The position numbers and the translations under genes were made by a program. Under the pieces are notes generated by a model. That model made no database searches and had not been told where the DNA came from. It saw nothing but the letters and a program-made list of their open reading frames with translations. A stretch of 64,000 nt of DNA, from contig JAIOPM010000060.1 in assembly GCA_021413885.1 (NCBI GenBank), positions 1 to 64,000 on the forward strand, given 5' to 3'. Origin of the DNA: Planctomycetota bacterium. GTDB lineage: Bacteria > Planctomycetota > UBA1135 > GCA-002686595. Below, piece after piece: positions 25,740 to 34,482 of the stretch; position 1 is the stretch's first letter; each line of letters begins with the position of its first letter.

Positions 25740-26429
25740 GTGCTTTCCCGCGCAGCACTGTGGACATTCCTCGCATTGCTGATCGCGACCTTTCTCTGGA
25801 TGGCCTGGGCGCCGTCGTCGAAGAACGGATCGATCGACGCGACGACCTCGAGTGAACAACCTTCAGTCGAGACGCGTCATCGCGTGGTTCTCGCGACACC
25901 CGCGCGACAAGACCAGGTCGAAGCCACGGCGCCTGATGGTGCCGACACGAAGCCCACGTCAGCTCCGACGAGCGCGAGAATCACTTCGGAAGACGGAACA
26001 CTGCTGCTGACGGCAGACGAGTCCTTGCGCGGAGTCCGTTTCTACGTCGACTCGCTCGGCAAGCATGGAGCACCCGGATACTTCGAAGGCGGCTGGACCT
26101 TCGACGATCTCCACTACGACCTCGCCAAGCCCGTGTGGACGAAGGACGAAGGAACCGTCGAGAAGTACCAACAGCTGTTGTCCACCGACGGCTGCATCGT
26201 TGCGCTCGATCTGACGACCTCCGACGGCCAAGAGCATCGCGTCTATCTGCTCACGTATCTCGGTGGGCAGACCTACATCTATCCACCCGACGAGAAGGGG
26301 GTCCTGATGAAGGACTCCAATGGTTCTAACGGAACACAGGGCTCCATCGGCTTCTTCTCCGACGAGTTCGGATCCGGCGTCGTCTCCGCGATCTACTCGC
26401 CCGGTAAGCCCTGGCCTCGCGCCAAATAG
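25740..26429 (+). CDS. Signal-anchored protein of unknown function
   Basis: A 229-residue protein beginning (GTG) with a hydrophobic anchor (LSRAALWTFLALLIATFLWM), then a Ser/Thr/Ala-rich linker (~residues 25-85) and a ~140-residue domain with no recognised motif (RFYVDSLGKHGAPGYFEGG, YLLTYLGGQTYIYPPDEKG). GGAGG at 25722-25726 lies 13 nt upstream, a little far for a ribosome-binding site, so the start is uncertain. Base use is somewhat less GC-rich than in neighbours, which hints at later arrival or weaker codon selection. Confidence 0.55.
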   Translation: MLSRAALWTFLALLIATFLWMAWAPSSKNGSIDATTSSEQPSVETRHRVVLATPARQDQVEATAPDGADTKPTSAPTSARITSEDGTLLLTADESLRGVRFYVDSLGKHGAPGYFEGGWTFDDLHYDLAKPVWTKDEGTVEKYQQLLSTDGCIVALDLTTSDGQEHRVYLLTYLGGQTYIYPPDEKGVLMKDSNGSNGTQGSIGFFSDEFGSGVVSAIYSPGKPWPRAK

Positions 26430-26467
26430 GTTCGGAGGCGCCTCGCCCAAGCGATGCGCCCCCGAAC
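26430..26467. terminator. Hairpin between convergent genes
   Basis: GTTCGGAGGCGC (26430-26441) pairs with GCGCCCCCGAAC (26456-26467) with one A-C mismatch and a 14-nt loop. It lies between the stops of convergent genes and may serve both. Confidence 0.5.
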
Positions 26468-26481
26468 GTCTCGACCCGACC

Positions 26482-27825
26482 CTATAGCGATTTCAAGAAC
26501 TCGACGAGGTCCGACTTCTCAGGCTGCGTGAGCGCCAACGCGAAGTGCGCGTCGTAGTGCTCGACGACATCGAGCAACGTCGCGAAACGTCCGTCGTGGT
26601 AGTAGCCGCCGGTCGCGTGCGTGAAGAGTCCGCGCAGCGGCGCCGTCCGATAGCGCTCGTCCGGTGAACGCAACGCTTGGAAATCGTCGATGCCGATCTC
26701 GTTGGCCGTGTGCATGTTCCAACCCGGCTCGGTGTAGAGCGGCGGGACGTGGCACTCCGAGCATCGCGCGGCTCCGCGGAACAGATTGCCTCCCGAGACA
26801 GCGGCGCCGGCATCGAAGCTGCCGACGGGTGCAACCGGGATCGGCAACGCGAGCTGATAGAACTGCAGCGCTGCGAGTTTCGGCGTGATGAGGTCGACCG
26901 CGGCTTTCGTGTGCCCGGAATTCTCCGCGGCCGCGACCGGGAACTTGAGCGGGTCGTCGAGGCGCGGATCGTAGAACGTGCCTTGTCCGTGCATCTCGAG
27001 GTTGGCGACGAACGCGTTCCAGTACGTGCCCGAACCCCAGCCGGTCCACGTGTGCAGGTTGACGCCGCCGAGGCCGAACGCCGGCGGGATCAGCGTCGCT
27101 GCGGAGCCGCCGCCGGGCTGGAACGCCTTGCCGTCGAGGAAGACCTGCGCGTCGAACTTGCCCGGACCCCACGCGTGGAGGACGGTGCGCACCGTCACGT
27201 CGTCGGTGCCGAGCATCGCCGACACGGGCGCGAGATTCGGCGCGAGCGCGATGATCGAGCCGATGTCGAGATCGCGATTCGCCCAACCGTCGCGCCGACG
27301 GCCCATGCTCGGCTGGAACGACTCGTCGACGGTGCTGTGACAGATCGCGCACTGGATGCCGACCGAGGTGAGTCGCCCCGTCCCGTCGAAGATGCCCTTG
27401 ACGCCGACGACGGCTTCGCGCTTCAGGAGCTCGAGCGTCGTCGCCGGATCCGTGAAGTCGACGTTCCCCTGGGCGATCGAATTGCGCAGCGCGGCACCGA
27501 GCGCTTCGCTGTCGACCTTCAATCCGAGCGCGAGCGCCTGCGCCGGGCTGAGCCCCGCTCCGACTCCGCCGAGCGCCGTCCCCGCGATCGCTTCGTGCAG
27601 GCGAAGCGTGTCGCCCCAGAAGGCTTCGTCGCCGAAGGTCTCGAAGCGGAACGTCTGGCGCCCTTCGTCGATCAGCGTCAGCGAGTTCTCGACGGTCGCG
27701 TCGGCCGAGATCGCGCCGGCGCCCGAGTCATTGCCGCCGGAGGCGTTGTTGCAGCCCGAGAGGAACAGCAGGATCGCCGCCGTCGTGAGAACCAGCGCAA
27801 ACACGAACGCGCGGGAGTGCTCCAT
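26482..27825 (-). CDS. Di-haem cytochrome c lipoprotein (cytochrome c peroxidase-like)
   Basis: A 447-residue exported protein with a lipobox (ILLFLSGC) near residue 20, so it is probably anchored to a membrane. Two haem-binding motifs are visible: CAICH (about mid-protein, QCAICHSTVD) and CSECH (ARCSECHVPP). This layout, with TGGYYHDGRFATLLDVVEHY near the C-terminus, matches the di-haem peroxidase/MauG-like family. Substrate could be peroxide or an organic reductant. A longer start at 27849 (8 residues more) is equally plausible, since both ATGs have an upstream purine-rich ribosome-binding site. Confidence 0.85.
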   Translation of the reverse strand: MEHSRAFVFALVLTTAAILLFLSGCNNASGGNDSGAGAISADATVENSLTLIDEGRQTFRFETFGDEAFWGDTLRLHEAIAGTALGGVGAGLSPAQALALGLKVDSEALGAALRNSIAQGNVDFTDPATTLELLKREAVVGVKGIFDGTGRLTSVGIQCAICHSTVDESFQPSMGRRRDGWANRDLDIGSIIALAPNLAPVSAMLGTDDVTVRTVLHAWGPGKFDAQVFLDGKAFQPGGGSAATLIPPAFGLGGVNLHTWTGWGSGTYWNAFVANLEMHGQGTFYDPRLDDPLKFPVAAAENSGHTKAAVDLITPKLAALQFYQLALPIPVAPVGSFDAGAAVSGGNLFRGAARCSECHVPPLYTEPGWNMHTANEIGIDDFQALRSPDERYRTAPLRGLFTHATGGYYHDGRFATLLDVVEHYDAHFALALTQPEKSDLVEFLKSL

Positions 27826-28042
27826 GTACCTGGCCTCGTTCGTATGCATGGCTTCGTTCCTGTTCGAGAGGAGAGTTCGCCACGCGATCGGTTGTGGTCG
27901 CGCGTCGGATCGTCACGGTAGGGGGAACCGCGAGCCCCGGACATCGACAACGACGTGGGTTCGGGGAGGGCGAAGTCGGTAGCTCAGCGCCGTCGCGACT
28001 TCGCGCTCGCCGTCGGGTACAACGCGCGAGAATGGAGTCGAC

Positions 28043-29026
28043 GTGAGCGTTTCGAGGAGAGAGGTGTTCAGCGCCTTCAAGGGCGCGCGCGTGCTCGTGC
28101 TCGGGGCTGACGGGTTCATCGGGCGGTGGGTAGCGCGGTTGCTCACCGAAGGCGGGGCCGACGTGGTGCTCGCGGTGAAGAGCGCCGAACTCGCGAAGGA
28201 ACCCCTCGCGCGTTTCGGCGCGAAAGGCGACGTGCGCGAGGTCGATCTCTTCCCGCCCGGCGCCGCGTCGGTGTTCCTGCGCGACGTCAAGCCGATGGTG
28301 CTCTTCAACCTCGCCGGCTACGGCGTCGCGCGCGATCAGCGCGACGAGAAGGCGATGTGGCGGCTCAACGACGATCTGCTCGGCGAGCTCGCGCTCGCGT
28401 TTCCGGCGACGCGCGTGAAAGGCTGGAGCGGCACGCCGTTCGTCCACGCCGGCACGGCGGCGGAGTACGGAGCGCTCGCCGGCGATCTCAGCGAGTCGAG
28501 CGAGTGCGCGCCGACCTCTTCGTACGGCCGCACCAAGTTGAAGGGCACGCAGTCGCTGCTCCTGCGCGCCGATCTCGCGGGCTATCCCGCGTTCGTCGGG
28601 CGGCTCTTCACCGTCTACGGGCCCGGCGAAATCGCGGGGCGCTTGCTGCCGACGTTGCTCGCGGCGCGCGCGACGAACGAGCCGATCGAGTTGACCGCCG
28701 GCACGCAACAGCGCGACTTCACGTACGTCGAGGAGGCGGCCGAAGGGCTCCTACGTCTCGCGCTCGCTCGCACCGAAGAGCCCCAGGTCGTCAACGTCGC
28801 CACGGGCAAGCTCACGACCGTGCGCGGCTTCGCCATGACCGCCGCCGCCGTGCTCGGGCTCCCGATCGCGCGTTTGCGCTTCGGTGCGCTGCCCACCGCG
28901 GCCGACGAGATGCAGCATGAGCCGGTCACCCACGCGAAGCTCCGCGCGTTGACCGGCTGGGTCCCGAAACTCCAGATCCCCGACGGTGTGGCGAAGGCGC
29001 GCGCCTTCGAAGCCGCGTCGGTATAG
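28043..29026 (+). CDS. NAD-dependent nucleotide-sugar epimerase/dehydratase
   Basis: A 327-residue extended SDR. The Rossmann motif is VLGADGFIGRWVAR; the catalytic tetrad is present as Ser in TSSYGRTK with Y-x3-K; the C-terminal substrate region has QQRDFTYVEEAAEG, typical of sugar-nucleotide epimerases. With the adjacent C-methyltransferase and rfbFG it probably performs the last epimerisation or 4-keto reduction of a CDP-deoxysugar. It starts at GTG 28043. Its TAG stop lies inside a TATAGT -10-like motif of the next gene. Confidence 0.85.
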   Translation: MSVSRREVFSAFKGARVLVLGADGFIGRWVARLLTEGGADVVLAVKSAELAKEPLARFGAKGDVREVDLFPPGAASVFLRDVKPMVLFNLAGYGVARDQRDEKAMWRLNDDLLGELALAFPATRVKGWSGTPFVHAGTAAEYGALAGDLSESSECAPTSSYGRTKLKGTQSLLLRADLAGYPAFVGRLFTVYGPGEIAGRLLPTLLAARATNEPIELTAGTQQRDFTYVEEAAEGLLRLALARTEEPQVVNVATGKLTTVRGFAMTAAAVLGLPIARLRFGALPTAADEMQHEPVTHAKLRALTGWVPKLQIPDGVAKARAFEAASV

Positions 29027-29027
29027 T
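29022..29027 (+). promoter_or_regulatory. -10-like TATAGT before the C-methyltransferase gene
   Basis: TATAGT ends 10 nt before the ATG at 29038 and contains the stop codon of the preceding gene. It is the best match to TATAAT among the start-proximal hexamers in the window. Confidence 0.45.
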
Positions 29028-29037
29028 CCCGCCGCCC

Positions 29038-30291
29038 ATGACGACCGCTCGAGCCCTGCACCATCGACGCAGCACTTGCCGCGGATGCGGAGGGACCAAG
29101 CTCGCGTCGTTCCTCCATCTCGGCGAGACGGCGCTCGCGAACGCGTTCCTGCGTTCCGAGGCGGAGTTCGCGGCGGAGAAGCGTTTTCCGCTCGAGGTCG
29201 TGATCTGCAGCGAGTGTTCGCTCGTGCAGCTCGTCGACGTGATCGATCCCGAAGCGCTCTTCTCGAATTACCTGTACGTGACCGGCACGTCGGACACGAT
29301 GAAGGTCCACAACGCCGAGTATGCGCAGACGATCTGCGGGTTGCTCGGACTGGGCCCGAACGATCTCGTCGTCGAGGCGGCGTCGAACGACGGCAGCTTG
29401 CTCAAGCACTTCCTGGCGCGCGGCGTGCGCGTGCTCGGCGTCGAGCCCGCGACCAACATCGCGGCGAAGGCGAACGCCGACGGCGTGCGGACCGCGAACG
29501 AGTTCTTCACGACCGCGTCCGCGCGTTCGCTGCGCACGCAGTACGGCGCCGCGGCGGCGGTGATCGCGAACAACGTGCTCGCGCACGTCGACGAGCCGGT
29601 GAAGTTCCTCGCGGCGGCGAAAGCGTTCCTGCGGCCGGGCGGCGTCGTCTCGGTCGAAGCTCCGTACATCGAGGAGTTCGTCGAGAAGAACGAGTACGAC
29701 ACCGTCTACCACGAGCACCTCTGCTACTTCTCGATCAGCGCCCTGCTCGCGATCTGCGAGCGCGCCGGCCTGCGCATCTTCCGCGTCGATCGCAAGACCG
29801 TGCACGGCGGTTCGATCCGCATGTACGCGAAGGCGGTCGAGGAAGCGCACGAGCACGCGCCCGCCGTGCTCGAGCTCGCGCGCGCCGAACGTGGCCGCGG
29901 CTTCACGTCGCTCGCGCGCATGCAGACGCTCGCGCGCGCGGTCGACAAGCAGAAGAGCGATCTGCTCGCGCTCCTGCGCCGTTTGAAGAGTGAAGGCAAG
30001 ACGCTCGGCGCGTACGGCGCGCCGGCGAAGGGCAACACGTTGCTCAACTTCTGCGGCATCGGAACGGACCTCGTGCCGTTCACCGTCGACAAGAGTCCGT
30101 TGAAGGTCGGGCTCTTCACGCCGGGCATGCACCTGCCCGTCTACCACGCGGACGAGCTCGCGAAGCGCCGCCCTGATTACTGCCTGATCCTCGCGTGGAA
30201 CTTCGCCGACGAGATCATGCGCCAGCAGGCCGCGTACCGCGAAGCCGGTGGCCGCTTCATCGTGCCGATCCCGACGCCGCGGATCGTTTGA
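29038..30291 (+). CDS. SAM-dependent sugar C-methyltransferase
   Basis: A 417-residue protein of the nucleotide-sugar C-3-methyltransferase type (TylC3/TcaB9-like). The N-terminal zinc-binding module has Cys pairs (CRGCGG and CSECS). The central SAM-binding domain has VVEAASNDGSLLKHF and VLGVEPATNIAAKA, and the C-terminal domain has YGAPAKGNTLLNF. The catalytic region VYHEHLCYFS is kept. The enzyme methylates a 4-keto-6-deoxy nucleotide sugar at a ring carbon. Neighbouring rfbF and rfbG would supply the CDP-4-keto-6-deoxyglucose substrate. Confidence 0.88.
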   Translation: MTTARALHHRRSTCRGCGGTKLASFLHLGETALANAFLRSEAEFAAEKRFPLEVVICSECSLVQLVDVIDPEALFSNYLYVTGTSDTMKVHNAEYAQTICGLLGLGPNDLVVEAASNDGSLLKHFLARGVRVLGVEPATNIAAKANADGVRTANEFFTTASARSLRTQYGAAAAVIANNVLAHVDEPVKFLAAAKAFLRPGGVVSVEAPYIEEFVEKNEYDTVYHEHLCYFSISALLAICERAGLRIFRVDRKTVHGGSIRMYAKAVEEAHEHAPAVLELARAERGRGFTSLARMQTLARAVDKQKSDLLALLRRLKSEGKTLGAYGAPAKGNTLLNFCGIGTDLVPFTVDKSPLKVGLFTPGMHLPVYHADELAKRRPDYCLILAWNFADEIMRQQAAYREAGGRFIVPIPTPRIV

Positions 30292-30439
30292 GCGCGCGGG
30301 CGCGTCGGTACGACTTCGCGCACTTCGCGGAAAGAGCGGCGTGAGCTCCGCGGCCGCGCGCAGCGCAACCCGAACAATCGGAAGGGCGAGCGCTCGTTAG
30401 CCTTCGAGGACACGCGCGACCGCGATCAGGTCGTCGTCC

Positions 30440-31804
30440 ATGTTCATGAAGTTCGCATCGCTGATTTGGTTCGCATCGAGCCTGCTGCTCTTGCCGACGC
30501 AAGCAACGACGCCCGTTGCGAACACGACGTTCGACGCGACGACGAAGTTCGAGCTGCGCAACGCTCGAGTCGAGTGGGTCGACTACCGCGGCCGACGTGC
30601 GCTGCACTTGGCGCCGCTCGCGGGTCACGAACACGACACCGACCAAGAGTTGACGGCGGTATTGGTGGGCTCCGACTTCCAGGACGGCGTGATCGAGGTC
30701 GACGTCGCCGGCGCGCGGCGTCAGGGCTACGCGACCGATGACGTCAGCGCGTTCAAGGGTTTCGTCGGAGTGTGCTTTCGCGTGCAGGGCGAGTCGACGG
30801 AGCGCTTCTACCTCCGCCCCGAGAACGCGCGCCTCGACAGTCAGCTCTTCCGCAATCGATCGACGCAGTACGAAGCGAGCCCCGACTTCTCGTGGCAGCG
30901 TCTGCGCGAGGAGCAACCGGGCAAGTACGAGTCGTACGTCGATCTCGCGCCGGGCGAGTGGACCAAGGTCCGCATCGAAGTGTCGGGGCGCGCGGCAAAG
31001 CTCTTCGTCGGCGGCGCGAGCCAGCCGTCGCTCGTCGTCGACGATCTCAAGCACGGCGAGAGCCGCGGCGCGATCGCGCTTTGGACGCGCATCAGCAGCG
31101 ACGCGTACTTCTCGAACTTGCGCGTGACGCCCGCGACTGCGAAGGATCCGTCGATCCGCGCGCGAGCCGAGCCGCGCAAGCCCGGCCCGAGCGACGCGGC
31201 GCTCCCCGAGTTCGCCGAAGTCCTCCACGGACGCACCGAGCTCGTCACGTATCGCGGCGCTCGCGCCGTGAAGCTCGTGCCCTCCCCTGAAAGCGCGGGC
31301 AAGGACGAAGCCGTCTTGGCGCTGCTCGCGACGCCGGAGTTCCACGACGGCACGATCCAAGTCGATGTCACGGGAGCTCCGCGCGCTGACGCGCCCGCGG
31401 ATTCGCGCGGCTTCGTCGGCGTCAGCTTCCGCACCGGCGAGCACGGCGAGTGGTCCGAATTGCTCTACCTCCGCCCGACCAACGGTCGAGCGAACGATCA
31501 GCTGCGGCGCAATCGCTCCGTGCAGTACGCGTCGCACCCGGACTTTCCGTGGCATCGTCTGCGCGAAGAACACCCCGGCGAATACGAGTCCTTCGTCGAC
31601 CTCGAGCCCGGCGTGTGGACGTCGCTGAAGATCGAAGTCGCCGGCACGACCGCGCGCCTCTACGTGAACGACGCCACGCAACCGTGCCTCGTCGTCCAAG
31701 ACCTGAAGCGCGGCGACGTCGCCGGACGGATCGCGCTGTGGGCGCACGTCGAGACCGACGCGTACTTCGGTCCGGTGACGGTCACGCGGCGCGTCGCTCG
31801 GTAG
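30440..31804 (+). CDS. Secreted protein with a tandemly duplicated concanavalin-like domain
   Basis: A 454-residue protein with a signal peptide (FASLIWFASSLLLLPTQA) and two homologous halves of ~200 residues. Both contain the same ordered blocks: a F.DG.I.VDV strand pair, FVGV.FR, a YLRP segment followed by an RNRS.QY segment, a W.RLREE..G.YES.VDL segment, and a final L.V.DLK.G segment. The fold is probably the concanavalin-like jelly roll of DUF1080/laminin-G proteins, which bind or cleave glycans; I see no clear catalytic pair. It interrupts the CDP-sugar module, so its link to sugar metabolism may be only positional. Confidence 0.75.
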   Translation: MFMKFASLIWFASSLLLLPTQATTPVANTTFDATTKFELRNARVEWVDYRGRRALHLAPLAGHEHDTDQELTAVLVGSDFQDGVIEVDVAGARRQGYATDDVSAFKGFVGVCFRVQGESTERFYLRPENARLDSQLFRNRSTQYEASPDFSWQRLREEQPGKYESYVDLAPGEWTKVRIEVSGRAAKLFVGGASQPSLVVDDLKHGESRGAIALWTRISSDAYFSNLRVTPATAKDPSIRARAEPRKPGPSDAALPEFAEVLHGRTELVTYRGARAVKLVPSPESAGKDEAVLALLATPEFHDGTIQVDVTGAPRADAPADSRGFVGVSFRTGEHGEWSELLYLRPTNGRANDQLRRNRSVQYASHPDFPWHRLREEHPGEYESFVDLEPGVWTSLKIEVAGTTARLYVNDATQPCLVVQDLKRGDVAGRIALWAHVETDAYFGPVTVTRRVAR

Positions 31805-31807
31805 ACT
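31802..31807 (+). promoter_or_regulatory. -10-like TAGACT before the DinB-family gene
   Basis: TAGACT overlaps the TAG stop of the preceding gene and ends 7 nt before the ATG at 31815. Confidence 0.35.
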
Positions 31808-31814
31808 CCGCGGG

Positions 31815-32372
31815 ATGGGTGAGCACGACGACGCGCCGCGGATGCGGTTCGAGCTCGACGAGGCGCGGCAACTCCTCGCGCGGACGCCGAGCGTGCTCCG
31901 AGCGTGGCTCGTCGGCCTCGACGAGAAGTGGGTGCGCAACAACTACGGCCCCGACATGTTCAGCCCGTTCGATGTCGTTGGACACTTGATCCACGGCGAG
32001 CAAGCGGACTGGATTCCACGCGCGAAGTGGATCCTCGAGCACGGCGAGGCCAAGCCCTTCGAAACGTTCGATCGCTTCGCGATGTTCGAGCACTCGCGCG
32101 GTCGGTCGCTCGTCGATCTGATCGGCGAGTTCGAGCGCCTGCGCGCCGCGAGTCTACGCGAGCTGGAGTCGCTCCACCTGGTCGAGAGCGATCTGGCCCG
32201 CGCCGGCACGCACCCGGCGCTCGGCCGCGTGACGCTCGGTCAACTGCTCGCGACTTGGGTCGTCCACGACCAGAACCACCTGCACCAGATCGCGAAATGC
32301 ATGGCTTTCCAGTATCGCGGCGAGGTCGGCGCGTGGCGCGCGTACCTGCCGCTCTTGCCGCGCGAGGGTTGA
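31815..32372 (+). CDS. DinB/YfiT-family protein
   Basis: A 185-residue four-helix-bundle protein of the DinB_2 family. The three metal-binding histidines are recognisable: one in FDVVGHLIHGE and two in VVHDQNHLHQ near the C-terminus. Family members are thiol-dependent transferases (bacillithiol, mycothiol or glutathione) or of unknown function. The gene sits inside the CDP-sugar region but no sequence feature ties it to that pathway. Confidence 0.85.
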   Translation: MGEHDDAPRMRFELDEARQLLARTPSVLRAWLVGLDEKWVRNNYGPDMFSPFDVVGHLIHGEQADWIPRAKWILEHGEAKPFETFDRFAMFEHSRGRSLVDLIGEFERLRAASLRELESLHLVESDLARAGTHPALGRVTLGQLLATWVVHDQNHLHQIAKCMAFQYRGEVGAWRAYLPLLPREG

Positions 32373-32463
32373 GACGTCGCGAGCGCCTCATGCTCGACGC
32401 CCGATCGAGCCGATGGGGCGCGCGAGCTTGGTTCCGATCCGAGCGCACGCCACAATCAGCCCC

Positions 32464-33249
32464 ATGAAGTGGAAGAAAGAACAGGTCGTGATCCTGTGCG
32501 GCGGCGAGGGAACGCGTCTGCGCGAGGAGACCGAGTTCAAACCGAAGGCGCTCGTCGAGATCGGCGGTCGTCCGATCCTCTGGCACTTGATGCGCATCTA
32601 CTACCGTTGGGGCTACCGGCGGTTCGTGCTCTGCCTTGGCTACAAGGGCGAGATGATCAAGGACTACTTCCTCAACTATCAGTGGTACGACCAGGACTTC
32701 ACGCTGAAGTTGAAGAGCGATCAGAAGACGATCCACGGCAAGAAGGACGCGATCGAGGATTGGGAGATCACGTTCGTCGAAACCGGCGCACGCACGCAGA
32801 CCGGCGGACGGCTCTTCCGCGCCAAGGAGTACGTCGAGGGCGAGCGCTTCCTCTTCAACTACTGCGACGGTCTGTCGGACATCGATCTCGACAAGCTCGT
32901 CGCGCACCACGCGAAGATGGGCAAGCTCGCGACGCTGACCGGTTTCCACCCGCGCTCGCGCTACGGCGAAGTCGCGGTCGACGCGCGTGGCATCGTCACG
33001 CACTTCCAGGAGAAGCCGATGATGAGCTCGCTGACCAGCGGCGGCTTCTTCGTGATGAACCGCGACGTCTTCGACTACCTCGATCCCGAGTGCATCCTCG
33101 AGACCGGGCCGATGGACAAGATGTCGAAAGCTCGCGAACTCGCGCTCTACCAACACGACGGCTTCTGGTTCTCGATGGACACGTACAAGGAAGCGATGAC
33201 GTTGAACGAGCTCTGGGCGTCCGGCGCCGCGCCGTGGAAGGTGTGGTGA
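32464..33249 (+). CDS. rfbF: Glucose-1-phosphate cytidylyltransferase
   Basis: A 261-residue nucleotidyltransferase that converts glucose 1-phosphate and CTP to CDP-glucose, the first step of CDP-deoxysugar synthesis. The nucleotide loop is GGEGTRLREE, followed by KPKALVEIGGRP, and further family blocks are YCDGLSDIDLDKL and SGGFFVMNRDVFDYL. Length and order match RfbF/AscA. CACAAT lies 7 nt before the ATG. The stop overlaps the rfbG start by one base (TGATG), so the two are translated together. Confidence 0.95.
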   Translation: MKWKKEQVVILCGGEGTRLREETEFKPKALVEIGGRPILWHLMRIYYRWGYRRFVLCLGYKGEMIKDYFLNYQWYDQDFTLKLKSDQKTIHGKKDAIEDWEITFVETGARTQTGGRLFRAKEYVEGERFLFNYCDGLSDIDLDKLVAHHAKMGKLATLTGFHPRSRYGEVAVDARGIVTHFQEKPMMSSLTSGGFFVMNRDVFDYLDPECILETGPMDKMSKARELALYQHDGFWFSMDTYKEAMTLNELWASGAAPWKVW

Positions 33250-34223
33250 TGACGAGCTGGAAGGGCACCAACGTCTTCGTCACCGGCGCGAGCGGTTTGC
33301 TCGGCGCGGCGATGGTCGAAGAACTGCTCGCCCGCGGCGCGCACGTCACTTGCCTCGTTCGTGATTGGGTTCCGGCGTCGCGTTTGGTCACCGAAGAGTT
33401 GATCGCGCGCTGCAACGTCGTCCGCGGCGAGCTCGAGGACTACGACCTGCTCGCACGCGCGTTGAACGAGCACGAGATCGAGACCGTCTTCCACCTCGGC
33501 GCGCAAACGATCGTCGGCACCGCGTCGCGTTCGCCGCTCTCGACGTTCGAAGCAAACATCCGCGGCACGTGGCTCTTGCTCGAAGCGTGTCGCGAGATGT
33601 CGAAGACGGTGAAGCGCATCCTCGTCGCGTCGAGCGACAAGGCCTACGGCGTCCACGAGAAGTTGCCGTACACCGAGGACGCGCCGCTGCAGGGTCGCTT
33701 CCCGTACGACGTGTCGAAGTCGTGCACGGACCTGATTTCGCTCTCGTACCACGCGACGTACCAACTGCCGGTCGCGGTGACGCGTTGCGGCAATCTGTAC
33801 GGCGCCGGCGACTCGAATTGGAATCGCTTGATCCCGGGCACGATTCGTTCGCTGGTCCAAGGCGAGCGTCCGATCATCCGCTCCGACGGCAAGTTCGTGC
33901 GCGACTACTTCTACGTCCGCGACGCGGCCGACGCGTACCTCGCGCTCGCCGAGCGCATGCACGAACCGAAGTTCCACGGCCAAGCCTTCAACTTCGGCAC
34001 CGAGGAACCGAAGTCGGTGCTCGAGATCGTCGCGTCGCTCCAGAAGCTCTGCGAGAGAGCGGACCTCGCACCGGTGGTGCAGAACCAAGCGAGCCACGAG
34101 ATCCCCAAACAATACTTGGACTGCGCGAAGGCGCGAGCGTGGCTCGCGTGGAAGCCGAAGCGCACGTTGGAGTCCGGCTTGGCCGAGACCGTGAACTGGT
34201 ACCGACAGGCCTTGCGAACTTGA
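33249..34223 (+). CDS. rfbG: CDP-glucose 4,6-dehydratase
   Basis: A 324-residue extended SDR making CDP-4-keto-6-deoxyglucose from CDP-glucose. The NAD loop is VTGASGLLGAAM, the dehydratase Ser/Tyr/Lys set is SSDKAYG and YDVSKSCTD, and GNLYGAGDSNWNRLIPGTIR is typical of the CDP-sugar branch. It is coupled to rfbF. The usual next enzyme for 3,6-dideoxysugars (RfbH) is absent; the C-methyltransferase upstream offers a different fate for the 4-keto product. Confidence 0.93.
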   Translation: MTSWKGTNVFVTGASGLLGAAMVEELLARGAHVTCLVRDWVPASRLVTEELIARCNVVRGELEDYDLLARALNEHEIETVFHLGAQTIVGTASRSPLSTFEANIRGTWLLLEACREMSKTVKRILVASSDKAYGVHEKLPYTEDAPLQGRFPYDVSKSCTDLISLSYHATYQLPVAVTRCGNLYGAGDSNWNRLIPGTIRSLVQGERPIIRSDGKFVRDYFYVRDAADAYLALAERMHEPKFHGQAFNFGTEEPKSVLEIVASLQKLCERADLAPVVQNQASHEIPKQYLDCAKARAWLAWKPKRTLESGLAETVNWYRQALRT

Positions 34224-34482
34224 GCGTTCGGATGCGCTCGTTCGTCGCCTCGAGGTGGCGCGATCGCTCAGTTGCCCGAGAGTCCGAATTCTCCGCAGTG
34301 CGCGTGCGCTCGTTCGATTCGTCGCGTCGGATTTCGCGATCGAAGGCACGAGTTTCTCGTCAACGACGTCGCTCGCTCGAATAGAACGGTTGAGCAGCGT
34401 CGACCGCGGCAGGATCGGCAGGAACTGATCGGCCGGCCGGCGACTCTCGGGCAGAGCTCACTTGTAATCGAGGAATCCGTCC

